Source: Sycobia sp. Sy_11
Taxonomy: Eukaryota > Arthropoda > Insecta > Hymenoptera > Epichrysomallidae
DNA: 64,000 nt
NCBI GenBank assembly: GCA_018907035.1
Contig: JACCIC010000022.1
Coordinates: 1,674,501 to 1,738,500 of the forward strand
Direction: 5' to 3'
The notes under the pieces were generated by a model that searched no databases, had not been told where the DNA came from, and saw nothing but the letters and a program-made list of their open reading frames with translations. Positions within the stretch are counted from its first letter, which is position 1. Every line of letters starts with the position of its first letter. The translations under genes were made by a program, and so were the position numbers. Below are positions 25,017-38,712 of the stretch, one piece after another.

Positions 25017-25997
25017 AGTCACTGTGTCTTATCTGGCTGTCATTTGCCCTTCTGGTATACTAGAGAGTTGAAAGCACCTTTTAAGCTAATATAATAGAGT
25101 GGCGCTATCGTTCAAAATTAGTAAACAAGTATTATACAAATTACATACCCTATGCAATGAAAAAATGATTGAATTACGTTTTGGCAGGATCTGATTGGAA
25201 CAAGGTTATTAATTTTTCAAAATGGAAAAATTATACGCACAGAGTTAACAATTCTACTTGATGCAGCCGAGGGCAATTTATCACGGGCCAATCGCGTACC
25301 CGCTTGTGTTACGCCCACCGTGTTCTATAGATGGCTTTTCGAAACTACCCCATAAAATTCAGAATCAATAGGCGCTGTTTTTTGAAGAAATATTAAGAAA
25401 TAATAAGAAGTCGGCGAAGAACGCAGCGACCGTCGCTCTCATCACTCGAAATATATATAAATCGACGATATACTGTTCGCAGTGAAAAACTTACCGTCCG
25501 ACATTAGTAATCCCGACGAAAGGCCCGTGCACAAAGAGATCGACATATGTTCTGTATATACGTAATAATTGATTAATTAAAGCGGACTCGGACAATGAAA
25601 CTAATTGTATGTTAATGTAGAGCCCCCTTTCCTTCTATTACAACGAATGGCGAATTTACGCGGAGCGTAATTAGTACCCACCCCCTTTTGACTCAGATAT
25701 TTTCCTTGGAAATCCGATTAATACAATATGACGAAAGAAAGAGACAGAGATGCAGAAAGAGAGAGGGAGAGAGAGAGCAGGGCTTCGTTTGAAATTAATA
25801 GTGACCTCCGAGCTGAAGAATTTCTTTGTCTCGTTGGAGATCTGACGTAACGTGTATGCAATATATAAAATTAAGTTAACAGGGTGCCCCCGAGGGCAAT
25901 GAGTATATAAGACAGTGCTTGACTGTATCGTTCTTTCAATAATTGATCCCCCCACAGACCGGGAGAAGAGAATGGCGTGCGTGTGTGTATATGTGTT

Positions 25998-26103
<106 letters not shown>

Positions 26104-26217
26104 AAGAACACGGAAGAATGAAAAAGGGCCGAGTTTCATTTTCGTGGCCTCATTACCAGCAGCGAATTTCCCTTTTCTAGAGCTCGCCAGCGTTTTGGAT
26201 TTAAATAAAATTATTCT

Positions 26218-26220
<3 letters not shown>

Positions 26221-26271
<51 letters not shown>
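26221..26271. repeat. (TA)n microsatellite
   Basis: Uninterrupted TA run 120 bp after the GA tract. Confidence 0.9.
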
Positions 26272-26273
<2 letters not shown>

Positions 26274-29120
26274 CCCTCGAGACTTTTATCACTTGCTATT
26301 GTCTCCGGCAACAAACTTATACGGTCGGAAGAGCCATTCTGTTTGGTTGGCGAATTTCCTGATACATATTTTTAGCTTGGAGTTTGACCTGTTCCATGAA
26401 CTCGTTCGATTAGTTTAGTGGTTATCTAACTACGTTTACTTTACAGGAAGTTGTCGCAAGGGAGCTTGGGGTAGAAAAAAGTTTGCTCATTTTTAAACAA
26501 GCGTGCCGACGGTGGTCATTGGAACATTTTTTCTAGACTTATTAATTGCTTTTTTTTGTTTTTAAATTAGCTTACCAAGTAAAAGCTATTAATGCTCCAT
26601 TAAATATCTATGATAAGGCTACCTAGGTATTTTTTGTTTAACGTTCTTAACTTATGATACGTATATAAATAGGAAAGTTTATTAGTATTTATTATAGGAA
26701 ACTGTTTATTAGCAAAAATCTTTTCATTACTCACGTCTTCAATTTTGTACCCACACTGATCACAATGATAATTTTAGTAATGTGTTTGACAAAAATAATT
26801 TGAATTCCTATATGTGCATTTCTTGCCGTAATTGAAATGCGAAGCGCGAATCCGGCACCAGAATGTTTCCATGAACCTCTATTTTTTTTTTTTAATTCAA
26901 AATGGTGCGATAACGAGAGAAATAAATGTTAGTTCCATTTACTTTATCTATTAGATGTTTATAAGAGGAGCTGTCATTTAAAATACATATTTCGCAGATA
27001 CTATTAACCAGACCTTATTTTATTTTGTAATAAGTGCACATAAAAATCAAACAATTATATTCTTTCATGATTTATGCAGTATTTATCCAGATTTTAAATT
27101 AAACATTTTGTTATACTGAAAGCTTTTTATCATTAAAACCTTTAATCACACGGCGTTTATCCTCCCATCCTCCTTCGTATTGTGTATCTTTCTCCACTGC
27201 TTGTGTATTTTATCGCAATAGAAAATTTTTCCGCAATCAATACTGCAGCGTTTATTGATGTAATTCCGTATCCTTCGATTATTCAAATGAATACGTGTCT
27301 TTAAGTACTTTTCAAATTTTGTTCAGAGTCATTACATATTTGATCGTATCGCTTTGGCACTGCTGATATAACAGTAGATCCGATCAATCCAGTAAGACAA
27401 TATTAGAGCGTCATGTTCCGCTTCCAATCTACTTAGGTGTGTAATCTTTTGATAGAATTTTCCAGTTTCACAATAGCTCGCTAGATTCTGCGATATTTAA
27501 ATCAGTTTACAACTCTACGCATTTTTAGCATATTATGTCTACTCTTCATCCATTTGTTTGCTATCCTGATGAAAGCTGGAAATGCGAGATAAAAATGACC
27601 CTTCGCTACCCAAACATGCATTCATACTGGCGCGCACGCACACACAATATTTATATGCCATTAAAACTGCACATTATAGTTTTACAAATTTTATGGTTTT
27701 TGGTATTCTTAAGGAATCCACCATCTCGTTCGAACTGTGTACTTAAGCATTACAATGCTGCAGATGCTCACTGAAGTCAATTTTTGTAATTGGTTAAAGG
27801 TTTGACAATGAAAAATTTGTTGTTATTATAAATATGAATTAATCGCTTACTGAATCATAGTATTTATTTTTGTCAAAACTAATCTATTGATTTATTTAAT
27901 CTTCTTATAACGAGACATTCGTAAGGTACAAATTTTCCAAACGCTAAAGATCCATAATCGTTGCATAACGAAAATAGCGCGATTATTTTTCCATCATCAT
28001 CATTCCTCCATTGGATTGTCAAATGCTGTTATTGTCAATCACTGTTCTTTTCCATCTCACATATATTTTTCAAATGTTTTTTGGCACTCAAGGTAATGAA
28101 ATCATACTGAGTTTACCATATGTGCATATAAGCGACTTAGTATTATTAGTTATGGCATCTGTCTGTGGAGACCCGTGGTGAAATAGTAATGAAGGAAAAG
28201 TGCAGAAGGAAATAGTTCTTATTTGTTTAAATTCGAGGAAAGATATCTTTATAGATATATTTTTTTAGAAAATATAAATGAAAATATTTTAAAATAATTA
28301 CATAGATATAGTATACGTACTTTCAACAGTATTTTTAATTCATGATGAATTAGTAATCATCGTATGTGATTGAGCATCCAATTAGATGTATCAGACTGAA
28401 GAGTCTTATTGAACGTACATTTATTAGTAATTTTTGATAAGATTTCTTGCGTAACGGTTATTTTTCTATGAAGGACTTCTTTTTTTTGAGAGAAAATTGA
28501 AAGCAGTTTATATCATACACATCACTGTTTACGCAAAACTTGCATTCCCAATACATATGTAAACTTTCATTATATCTTACTAAATACTGCGGATTTTAGC
28601 TTATGTATGTATGCATTCAAACTTGTAGTGATTTATTGGTATATCTTTTTGATAGTACAAATGATAACAATATTGTCTACATGTATATATCATTTTTATT
28701 ATATTACATTTTTAAAAAGAGTATTCATTCTAAACCGTCCGATAAAATAAAATGAGAATTCAAAATGAAATAAATATTTTAGTTAATTAGGCTGAACTAA
28801 CACCCTATTACCAGAACCACATTTTCATCAAATTTTTTTAAGCATCCCCGAGAGAATGTAATCTTCTGATGAACACACTAACGTAACTGAAGTAAAAAAA
28901 ACCCCACGATGGCAAATATCGAGATATGTAGTAGATATCAAGTTCGAGGTAAATCTCACCTCTAAATATAGAAAAACTTTAGAATTCCAGTGAATTCGAT
29001 GAGCCAGCCCAGTCGCAATATTTATGACTATGCTCGCATTGACAGTAACACTGCCCAATCTGTACCAATCCATAATTCTATCCTGTTTACATATAGTTTC
29101 AATATTGTAGCGCTGAAATG

Positions 29121-29645
29121 TATATAATACTCGATACAGCTTAGTTTAAGATCAAGATAAAGAGAGAATTATTTATTTTTGTGAGTTGAGTGTAGAAAAG
29201 AAAGGCTTCTCAAAAAGACGCGTCTAGAACGGCGCGGACAGACTGCTGCGAGCGCTTGTCGAGTGAGCTACCTCATTTAAGTAACGTAAGAAACGGTTTA
29301 GAAAACCTTTGATTGTTAGTTAAGATTTTAGTTGCATTTTCTTGTTAATTTTAATATATGAATTTTGTGCGTTAGGCGAGTGTTGCTCTGCCCTGAAGTG
29401 TACCTAGCCCTAAGCGGCTCTTGCGGTATTGTGATTTCCAGCGGTTAATTGTCTCGATCTGGGCATCTGCCCCCAGCACAGCCGCATCTCCTCGCTGATA
29501 GGCCCCTGTCGCCTTGAGAGAGACTCCGATCGCCAAGTGGGAGATCTACTTCAGGGTACGAGGCCGTAGCCCGACGGGGTTTGAAGCTTGCGCATAAAAC
29601 ACAGTTCAATTTGTTGAGACGCATATGCATATCGTGTGTTAGACA
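29121..29645 (+). promoter_or_regulatory. Possible TATA promoter plus two-exon, ATG-poor 5' leader (or noncoding RNA, or solo LTR)
   Basis: TATATAATAC at 29121 is followed by TTAGTTT (29141), then a GC-rich block, a GTAAGA donor (29286), a 90-bp AT-rich stretch ending GTGCGTTAG (29375), a 270-bp GC-rich block and an ACA|GTAAGT donor at 29646. The base-composition switch at each predicted boundary is exon-like. Across both putative exons I find only one ATG, near the end (in CATATGCAT), as expected of a 5'UTR. No plus-strand coding exon is recognisable downstream. The start TGTAGCGC at 29107 also resembles an LTR terminus, so a solo LTR is the main alternative. Confidence 0.3.
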
Positions 29646-29950
29646 GTAAGTTCTATTTATATATAACTATTTGAATGATCATTAAATTTCAACGTTATTT
29701 ATTTAGTGTGTGTGTGTGTCCCATTCGGAAATATTGGCTTTTTCCTCTACTCTTCCAGTGGAGGTTTTTTATGCCGATATTTCAGCAAATAAATGATTTA
29801 TTTGAATTAAAGTGTTTTATTTCATAATTGTGTCACGAGTTCACTTATTATTATTATTATTTATTCCACCAAACCTTATCCTTTCAAATAATTAAAGAAA
29901 AAGAACATATCCCGTTTATCCCTCCTTCATTCTCACAGCATTTACTACAG

Positions 29951-29952
<2 letters not shown>

Positions 29953-30004
<52 letters not shown>
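29953..30004. repeat. (TA)n microsatellite
   Basis: Uninterrupted TA run. Confidence 0.9.
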
Positions 30005-30007
<3 letters not shown>

Positions 30008-30229
30008 TTGTTTATCATTTATCTTCTTGAAATAATTTTTTTGCCGCGATAACTCATCTCAAACTTCCTTTCTATTTTTTCTTCGGTATACATTCAGTAT
30101 CATTTCATCGGTAAGGCTGTCTTTCGCTGTTCTGTTTACACACACATAAATACGCACCGATGCGTCCTAACCACGCTCGAGCGCAATGTACATCATCTCA
30201 CGGATTCCAGCAGGAGGTCATGCGCGTAG

Positions 30230-30232
<3 letters not shown>

Positions 30233-30283
<51 letters not shown>
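30233..30283. repeat. (TA)n microsatellite
   Basis: TA run inside a GC-richer island (30160-30760). Confidence 0.9.
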
Positions 30284-30286
<3 letters not shown>

Positions 30287-33000
30287 CTCGCTGGCGCGTG
30301 CAGGGCTCGCGACGATGCACGACTCTTGCTTTTGAATTCCAACCGCAAGATTTACGAGGGAAACGGTTTTCCCTCGCGCCCGATTGCTTCCAACTTCACG
30401 CAGTGAATATCAGAAGGTCACATAACCCCTTCCCTGCCCTCGGCTGCCCCTCTCTCTTCATACCCATCCACCCTAGTTCCTTCGGGTTATTTTTCTTTAT
30501 AATCACGATTGTTTATCGGCAGAGAGCTAAAACTCTGTACACTCCTGGCGAACCGTATAATAATCTCAATACTGGCGGAGAAGAGTGATAGTCGGCGGAC
30601 TTAGAAATAAAAAAAGAGGAAAAATAAAGACTGAGGCTGTATATGAGAACGCACATGACCTCCATGAAAACGATCGCTAGGGGTGAATACGACAGCGACA
30701 TAAGGCCTTTTTCACCTCAGCACCTCTCCGCTTTTTCTCGCTCGCGTATAATCATGGATGCTTCCAACCAAAACCAGAGCGATTCATTTCGTGAACAACA
30801 TTTATACAATCCAAGATTAACCATGAATAGTAATAACACTCAATTTCTATGTGGTTGAAAACGCATAATCACAAATTTCGCGGTGTTCGATGCAAAATTG
30901 AAAATATGCCAATCTTCGCTCAGATTGAATGAAATTTGGTCTACATTTCATTTGAAGCATCGATATATACTATATGTGTAGATGTAAATATACTATATGT
31001 GTAAGAAGGTGACGGCGCCAGTGATTATGTGCTAATGGACGTGAAAACCGTTTTTCCATGAAAACCATATTTCTCCTTAAAATTTAACAGGAAGCCTGGC
31101 TATCTGTTATTTCCGTTGCTTCTGCTGCTCTTTATTTCTCGTTCTATCGCCTCTGACTTTAATTTTATGGTTCCACTTATATCTTTTAGATCGTAGCAAG
31201 GTGTCATTGATCTTGATGATGCTCGATTTCTTCACTATGATCACTATAATATCACTTAGACTATGAAATTATGGAACGCAATCCCCATAAAAATTCCACT
31301 TAGCGTGACATTAATTATTTAAAAACCTTTTACTCCGCTTATTTTTTGTCTTTACTGTAGTAGCAAAAATTATAATGTTTATACTCGTAAAACTTTGATA
31401 TTGTGTATGTAAAAATCGAAATTATTTTGTACTAGAATCTCTAGTATGAAGTTATTTGGATGGATTTATTAAAGTTATATTAATGTAAGTAACAAAGCAT
31501 TGATAAAACATTAATTATATGTTAATTATAATATTATAATAATTACTTTAATTTAGGCAGTGACATTATGCCAAAATTATAATTTTTGTAGATGTTTCTC
31601 TTATATTTTATTGTAACTATTTGGTAATATATAATTATCTTGGGATTATATAAAGTATTAGTCAATCTTTCTCTATCTAAAGTATTAACCAAGCTCTCTG
31701 TCTTTCTATCTTTTCTTCCCTCACGCCTCTGTTCTGCTAAGGAATTTTTATTTAGTCGAGAGAAATCTACTTTGTAGAACTTGGAGAGGAAGATGCTATG
31801 CACGGATGAACGGAAACAGAATGAAGTAAATAATGGTTTAAGTAATTAAAATAATTGTTATTACTGCTGTAAACATTGAGCGTATAATCGTTGGATCTGC
31901 ACAGAGGGAAGGAAAATAATGCTACGCATATATGCTGGAAAATGTAGAGAAATGAAAATCTTCGTGGTTTGCATACGCTGTAGGAAAATGCGGGAGATGT
32001 ATGGGTTTAGTATGCAAAGTATTATATCTTCCAATGAAATTATGGAATACAAAACGCAATTTATTTTATTTTTTTTGTAATGAATAGAGAGGAAATAGTT
32101 TCCATAAGACATTTATTTGTAACTAAATAAAAAAATATGATTTTTTTCTTGCGGCAGTTTTTGTTTTCTTCTATAACCGATCAAAAACTTGATCGGCTAG
32201 TCAGTGAAGATTTTTAATCAGTATAAAGAAATATCGATATTTTGAGTTACATTTATATTTATGCTTTAATTAAATAAGTAAATTAAGATATTTGGAGAAA
32301 AAACTTTTTTATTACTATTCGAACGGTTCTTTTCAAATATAGAATCATTCTATAGCTCAACATTGAGCTGATTCTATTATAAATACGCAATGCATCTACG
32401 ATTTAGCTTTTAGATTATACTATTTTTAGTTTTATATGTTGGATTTTAAATTAATAAGCAGCGCATCCTGAAAAGCAATCAAATAAGTTATTCCTTTTCT
32501 TGTATGCATAATTGATGTCTCAAATTATTCCACATGGAGGTCTTGCTGTTTGTAAGAACAGCTTTTATTCAGTAGTCGAGGGATTGAGAAAGAAAAAAAT
32601 TAATGAAAATGAATATCAAATTAAATTTATTTTTATAAAGCTTTAATCATATCATACGAACAGTTGAATTGATTATATTAAAAATTTTATTACTTTTATA
32701 AGTTTAATATTTTGTACGAAATGTGTGTCACGGGAAGAATTGTGTTTGTTGAAGTTTTAGAAAGCTTCAGAGTTTTATACGCCTGATTGCATTACTATAA
32801 ATTCAATTTATATCAATATACCTCTGTATTAAATCTTCGATTAGAAATCCTGCAAAGCAAAAATTCGAACAATCGCATAAAAACCTGAAAAAGTTCCACT
32901 AGAACATAAATTTCCTCATTTGTCATTTGAAAATACGCTTCCAAGAAAAAACGAAAAAGAGAGAAAGAGAGAAAAATATGTGCATAAGCGCTCGATTCGC
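30284..33000. other. No gene seen
   Basis: A GC-richer stretch to 30.76 kb, then AT-rich DNA with scattered short frames. Confidence 0.55.
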
Positions 33001-33010
33001 AGTTCTCTAA

Positions 33011-33289
33011 TTACACGTAGTATCTGGTAGTGTATGCGTAGTTCCGATTTGTTTCCGGCGCCCAGCAACCCTCGGCCTTCGTCCCCGCTTCGTCCACGTA
33101 ATTGGTTAAGCGTTTGCGTGGTGCTCGTTGAAAATTCCAACCGGCCTGGAAACTCAAGTTTCTCGGCTGATGACTTGTTGAGACGCCACTTTCTTCCTTC
33201 CCGCGCCCGCTGAATGCAGGGGTGCTCGCAATGACGACGCCGACGATAATGCTCTTGCCACACGTTATATGCGGAAATCCAGTCAACAT
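33011..33289 (-). CDS. Candidate 92-aa secreted protein, low confidence
   Basis: On the minus strand a strong 3' splice site (TTTTTTTCTCTTTCAG|GATC, exon starting at 33297) is followed nine bases later by ATG and a 92-codon frame ending in TAA. The N-terminus has a hydrophobic run, SIIVGVVIASTPAF (residues 13-26), that could be a signal peptide. The rest is polar and basic with a PRKR site near residue 58. Codons in the first third are rich in C and G at third positions. A CAG|GTAAAC donor at 33735/33734 and a TATATAAAAG box at 33849-33858 upstream complete a plausible two-exon gene with an ATG-free first exon. A second minus-strand frame and a plus-strand frame (33222-33419) are also open, so strand and coding status are uncertain. 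I recognise no family. Confidence 0.33.
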   Translation of the reverse strand: MLTGFPHITCGKSIIVGVVIASTPAFSGRGKEESGVSTSHQPRNLSFQAGWNFQRAPRKRLTNYVDEAGTKAEGCWAPETNRNYAYTTRYYV

Positions 33290-33297
33290 CGGCGATC

Positions 33298-33734
33298 CTG
33301 AAAGAGAAAAAAATGTCTCTGAACTCGAGAATTATAGAGATTTTCTAGTACCTGACTGGGTTGCCGTAAGAGCCTACGAAAAGACATTTGTAAGGATTCT
33401 ATATTTTGCTTTAAACTAGTTGTTATAGGTAATTCTAAGATAATATTGGTTGTTTTCGTATCTATTATCATATTTATACTTAATTGTAAGAGTAGTTAAA
33501 AAATGATTGATGCGATTTTCTTTTGTTAATAAATTTTAAAATGTTCGTTAGTAATATTTCAATATAATAAATATCTCTTAAATAATAAGACGTTCCTGAT
33601 TCTAGTGATAGAAGAACTATTTAAGATTGATGCACGTCATCTTCATATTTTTTCCTCATTATAACCGATGAACCGCACTTGCCATCGACTGGTGCGGGGA
33701 CCTTTTATTCGTGAGCTTCTTCTTCTTCGTTTAC
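33298..33734 (-). other. Predicted intron of the candidate small gene at 33 kb
   Basis: Donor CTACAG|GTAAAC and acceptor CTCTTTCAG|GATC on the minus strand define 437 bp of AT-rich sequence between two GC-richer blocks. The GC contrast and the long pyrimidine tract support it. Confidence 0.35.
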
Positions 33735-33848
33735 CTGTAGACAGTTTCTGGTCCTACTGTTTCCCGATTCGGTATTATAATTTGTGAGTGGTCGACGATC
33801 GCGGGCCACGGTGTGCGATGAAGATGACGTTCGATCACTCTCACATGG

Positions 33849-33858
33849 CTTTTATATA
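33849..33858 (-). promoter_or_regulatory. TATA box (TATATAAAAG) upstream of the 33-kb candidate gene
   Basis: The motif matches the TATA consensus on the minus strand. It lies roughly 25-30 bp before an ATG-free block ending at the donor at 33735, which would make that block a 5' leader of about 90 bases. Confidence 0.35.
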
Positions 33859-33859
33859 T

Positions 33860-36800
33860 TTACTATAAACTGCGAAACGCGCAGTACCGAACAAAAGGAA
33901 AAGAAAAACTGCAGTGATGAAATCTTATACTTTCTACTCGTCTTTCAGTCTATTGCAGTCTTAAGTTTCTAATCCACTGAAGAGTTTCGTTTTATTGCAA
34001 AATCGAATCGAATATTGCATATAGCAAATGGCTCGTATATCATGTTAAAAGTATATTACTGTCAGAAATAACTGATAGTAATGGAGTTAACACCGGGGGC
34101 TAATGGACGTTATTGGAGATTGCATTCGAGATATGTGATGCGACAGATGCCGAATTTCCATTTGAAATGCTATTAGCTAACAGATGGCTAATTCAATTCC
34201 AATAGATTTTTTCAGATATTACTTGCAAAATATAAATTTTTTTTTTTTTAATTAGAAAAAAATAGTGCATATTTTCATCGGTTATTTTTATTTATCGAAA
34301 TAGTGTGAGTTGTATAATCATGTTCTTACTTTAATCATAATAAATCCATTATTGAATTTGAAAATCTCTTTGCTACTTTTTCTAATAAAATAAGTATTTT
34401 TTTCTCATGAAATATAGCTCTTACATCTTGTTTTCATTCGACAGTACAATTCTAATGTGAAAACTTCTTCAATTGTATAGTATTGTAGAAAAAATGCGTT
34501 GTTGGAATGGGAATATATATAAGCATTCAAGTATTATAAAATTTAGTTGATCATATTTTCAGTTTACGATTATTCTTTACTTTGCTGGAGTGGTTCAAGT
34601 AACTTAATTAAAGATTGTAATGAGGACATTTAAAAAAATTTCATTATCGTACTTGGTTATTAAAATTTATAAAACGTTTTCTTTGATATATCATTTCTCG
34701 AATTTACCATAAATTTGTAACAATGTAGAATACGTAGTGCTAGTAAAGGGTATGGTTATAGTTAATGTTCATAGGTGGGATAAATTTTAGTGAAAAAAAT
34801 TGCCGAAATAAAATTTTCCTGAAAATAGAATTTTTTATTTTTCCCAATATTCGTTGTTGATCGATTTTGTATAATTTTATAATTATTACTAGTACTATTT
34901 TTGTAGTAACTTTTGTAGTCATATAAATATATAGAAAATAAAAATAATGATATATGCTTTCAACTATCAAAGTGTAATTGTAAATTATATAAAACAAATA
35001 ATGTAAATGTATATACTTTTCGAACAATTTTCTTTTTGCAAAAGTTCATTCGGTGAAATGTAGCTCATCTAAAGTAATTTAATATTTTCAAATGTAATTG
35101 AAAATAGAAAATTTTGTGCTTGATTGGCAAGATGAAATCGACTACGACGCTCTCTTGGGCAATAAGGCAGATTTATTAAAAATGTTTTTAGAGGCATTTA
35201 GCTTAATACTTACTTTTAAGTATATACATTGTAAATCAATTCATTATCAATTCGCGAATACATGGTGCCTAACTTAGCATGCTTCACGCATCAGCATCAA
35301 TTATTAATATATACCAACATCGAGACATTCCAATTTGCTCAAAAATATTTTACAATATTTTCCCTCCGAATACACATAAAGCTTCATCAATCGTCTTTTT
35401 CACGAAGCGGAGGGGAAAAAAAGACGTTCAATTTCCACGCCGCGCACAATCGCCCGCAGCCACTGCCGTTATCATATATATGCAAGTTCGAGCGCGTATT
35501 CAGGCGCACGCCTCTTCCTCTTCCTCGCTCCTTTCCTCGTCGTTTTAAATAACAAAAAAATAATAATAAAAAAAGAAGGAAAAAAAGGAAAAAAGAAAAG
35601 GAGCACGAAGGTGGGAGCGGAAAAATAATATCGAGCACCTATCGAGCGGAGCGAGAAAACGAAGCTCTTATTGTTTTTTTCCGGCTACCTCCTCTTTTTT
35701 CTCTCCCTCATTCCCTCCGGAGCTCTGGGAATCGCCCTGAGGCGAGGAGCGCTATATGCTGATTTCGCGGTCTTTTATCGAATTTCCGCGCTTTCGGTCG
35801 ACCGTTGACGTCCTGATTTTGCATACCTATTCTCTCGATACGACAGAGAGAGAGAGAGAGGGAGAGAGCGAGGGAGAGAGCGACAGACAGAGAAAGAGAG
35901 AAAGAATCTGAGCCATTTGATTATCCGGGTGCGCAGTTACGGTTTATACATATTTTAAGTGTTTTATTTCTGTGTACAAAACGCTCACGGACGTCAGGAT
36001 TACCGATCACCTTCAGATAAATAGGATAAGATAAATCCAGTTTACTGGGGGGGGGGGCTGTTAAATTAGTTTTCTTTTTTCTTCCACGTTAATTTTTAAA
36101 AACAATATATATCTCCTTTTTTCCATTGTAGATAGAAATGATGCATTATATTGCAAACATTTTAACGATTTTCGCACCTAATGGTCATTGTAAAGATATT
36201 TTGTAAGACACTGATTACGATTAGTTTATATAATTAATAATTAACTTTATTATTTAAACTAACACAAGATATAAGAAAAAAAACCTTCCTCAGCGAGTGG
36301 ATGGAAAAGCCGTTAAATAGAAACGCTTATCTATAATAATTTAGTAACTCGAAGAGATTCCAGCGGTTGTATAGTTCTTATATGTTCGACGCACGCAAAC
36401 ACTTGTGAGTACACTATACTCGTACTTACATAAAGAGCACGTTCTACATATGCATGCGTGAGCGCACTGTATAATACTTCTGCGTGAGTCAAGTCGGGTA
36501 GAGAATCTTGGAGGAAGGGTTGTTCCGGACGTACCCTCCTACTCGGAGATCAAATCATCAGAAGACCCACTGTCTTTTCACTACCTGGACTCGTATCAGA
36601 TTTATTGCTCATGTCTGACTTTTTTGCCGAGAAATGCATTTACGTATTACGTACTCGCACGATACAGCAAGTCCCAAACGCGTTCAATGTCTACATTGGT
36701 CTATGTGTGTAGGACCAGCGACAGATTTCTGTCTCATCGTCTGTTCACATCACACGATCGAATGGTACCAACCACGAATAAGTTATGAATAAGTTCATAA

Positions 36801-37125
36801 GAATATTAAAAGCTATAGAAAAATTTCAAAACAAAAGTTGTAGAACTGTTTTATTTTAATGTTCAGATTTTTAGATAAAAAATATTTTAGCCTGAAACTA
36901 TTTGAATAACTGTATGAAGAATACATAGGGTATTCGTAAAAATGTAAAAATATGTAAGACATAAGGTTTTCGCTGTATTTTTAAACACTAATAACCAATT
37001 TTATGGTGTGACGGAATGATAATAGAAAAAAGTACAAATTCTATCTAATCTATGCCTTTTCGAAACTACATGCGGACTTTTTTAAAATCTTTACCCTGCT
37101 AAATTCCGGTACTACTCCCGCATAA

Positions 37126-37129
<4 letters not shown>
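33860..37129. other. No gene seen; CpG-rich island at 35.4-35.8 kb
   Basis: The island has GC-rich and A-rich patches but no credible exon. A G run (GGGGGGGGG) lies at about 36049. Confidence 0.5.
35846..35906. repeat. GA-rich tract
   Basis: GA run with GACAGACAG interruption at the end of the CpG-rich island 35390-35830. Confidence 0.85.

Positions 37130-37180
<51 letters not shown>
37130..37180. repeat. (TA)n microsatellite
   Basis: Uninterrupted TA run. Confidence 0.9.
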
Positions 37181-37182
<2 letters not shown>

Positions 37183-38018
37183 AAGTTTCGAATTAAAAAA
37201 AAAATACTCCATCATCTAAGTAATCAACTTACATACGGGTAAATAATCATCCTGAGCAAGTATCTTAGAAGCCTCTTAAAATATTTAATACACATTCAGT
37301 TCGTTGTACAGTTCATTGATTAATTTCTCTCACACGTACATGTCGGCAAAAGTTCATTTTAATTAAAATTCCATTTCGCACGAGCAATCGACAGAGCCAC
37401 GTATCTGTATACATAACATATCTATACATTCTACAGTTTATATATATTTCCGAGAGCACAGAACTGCTGCCGCGCAAAGTATCAACGCGATAGATCGCCA
37501 GGCCGGTGGCGAAAAAATTATAAGGAGAACTTAAATGCAGATGGGCATGGGGATGGGTATAGAATCGCGTATATAGAAGGCAGAGGAAATAATCAGGTCT
37601 GTACGTTACTGGATGAAGCTCCTCGCCCTTTTCCTCCTTGCGATCATCCTTCACACTGAGTCTTTGAAGTGAAGACTCGGACAAATGACGAGAGTTTCCC
37701 TGCTTCTATCACGTGTTACATATACATGGTTACTTCCACCGGCCCCGGCTGTTCGTCAGCTTCGATTTCGAAAGATAAAAGGGAAGGCGCGCCCGAAAAT
37801 ATCTCTGGAGACGGGCCTATTATTTACGATACAATAAATTGATAATTAGGGTTGTCCGAGCCTCGGATAAAATTGATTTAATTTGGGAATTCTTTCCCCC
37901 CAGTCTCGAATACATATATATATATATACACGCAAGAACCTTTTTCCTCAGACTGGTATGTACGGTCGATAATCCTGGGGAACTAATACACGTACGATAG
38001 AAAGCCAGAGTGTAAGAG

Positions 38019-38022
<4 letters not shown>

Positions 38023-38056
<34 letters not shown>

Positions 38057-38182
38057 TGGATGCCATGCTCGGATCAATGGCGATTTAATTAAAGATTATG
38101 CTTCGACGAAAATTAAGATTAATCACGCGAGGAAGAGAGGAAGAGAGGCAGAGAGAGATAGAGAGAGAGAGAGAGAGAAAGA
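38023..38182. repeat. Two GA runs
   Basis: (GA)n at 38023-38053 and 38131-38182 separated by AT-rich sequence. Confidence 0.85.
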
Positions 38183-38288
38183 GCAAGGAAAAGGGACAGG
38201 GGGAATATATAGAATAATGCCCCGGTATGGCGAAGGAAACCCTGTGGAAAAGGGTTTCCTCTAGTCTTCCACGTGTGCACAAGGCTGA

Positions 38289-38290
<2 letters not shown>

Positions 38291-38339
<49 letters not shown>

Positions 38340-38344
38340 TATAT
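38291..38344. repeat. (TA)n microsatellite
   Basis: TA run with one G interruption. Confidence 0.9.
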
Positions 38345-38566
38345 GGGTGTGCATACATACAAATATAAAAAGCAGAAGATAGACTGAGAATGAGAGGGTT
38401 TTAAACAAAATCCGCCGCGGGGCAGCCTTCGTAATTATTCCGGGGACGTCGAGTCACGAGTGCTCTAAGTCCTTGCTTTTTCGCTAGCGAAGGCGGCGTG
38501 CCGCCGCGACGTTCCTATTGTCCACACATATACCTGAGCAAATATAGGTGTAAGAGAATAAGAGAT

Positions 38567-38712
<146 letters not shown>

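Noticed and set aside
25880..25900. CAGGGTGCCCCCGAGGGC, resembling the MITE terminus
   Set aside because: No matching inverted end was found nearby, and the resemblance stops after CAGGGTG.
33222..33419. Plus-strand frame overlapping the 33-kb candidate gene
   Set aside because: It could be read as an exon (donor GCC|GTAAGA), but the minus-strand splice, TATA and ATG signals are stronger. Kept only as an alternative.
37313..37684. 123-codon minus-strand frame without simple repeats
   Set aside because: It lacks an ATG at its start (begins TTG), has no splice signals or family features, and lies in a GC-richer island where long frames arise by chance.
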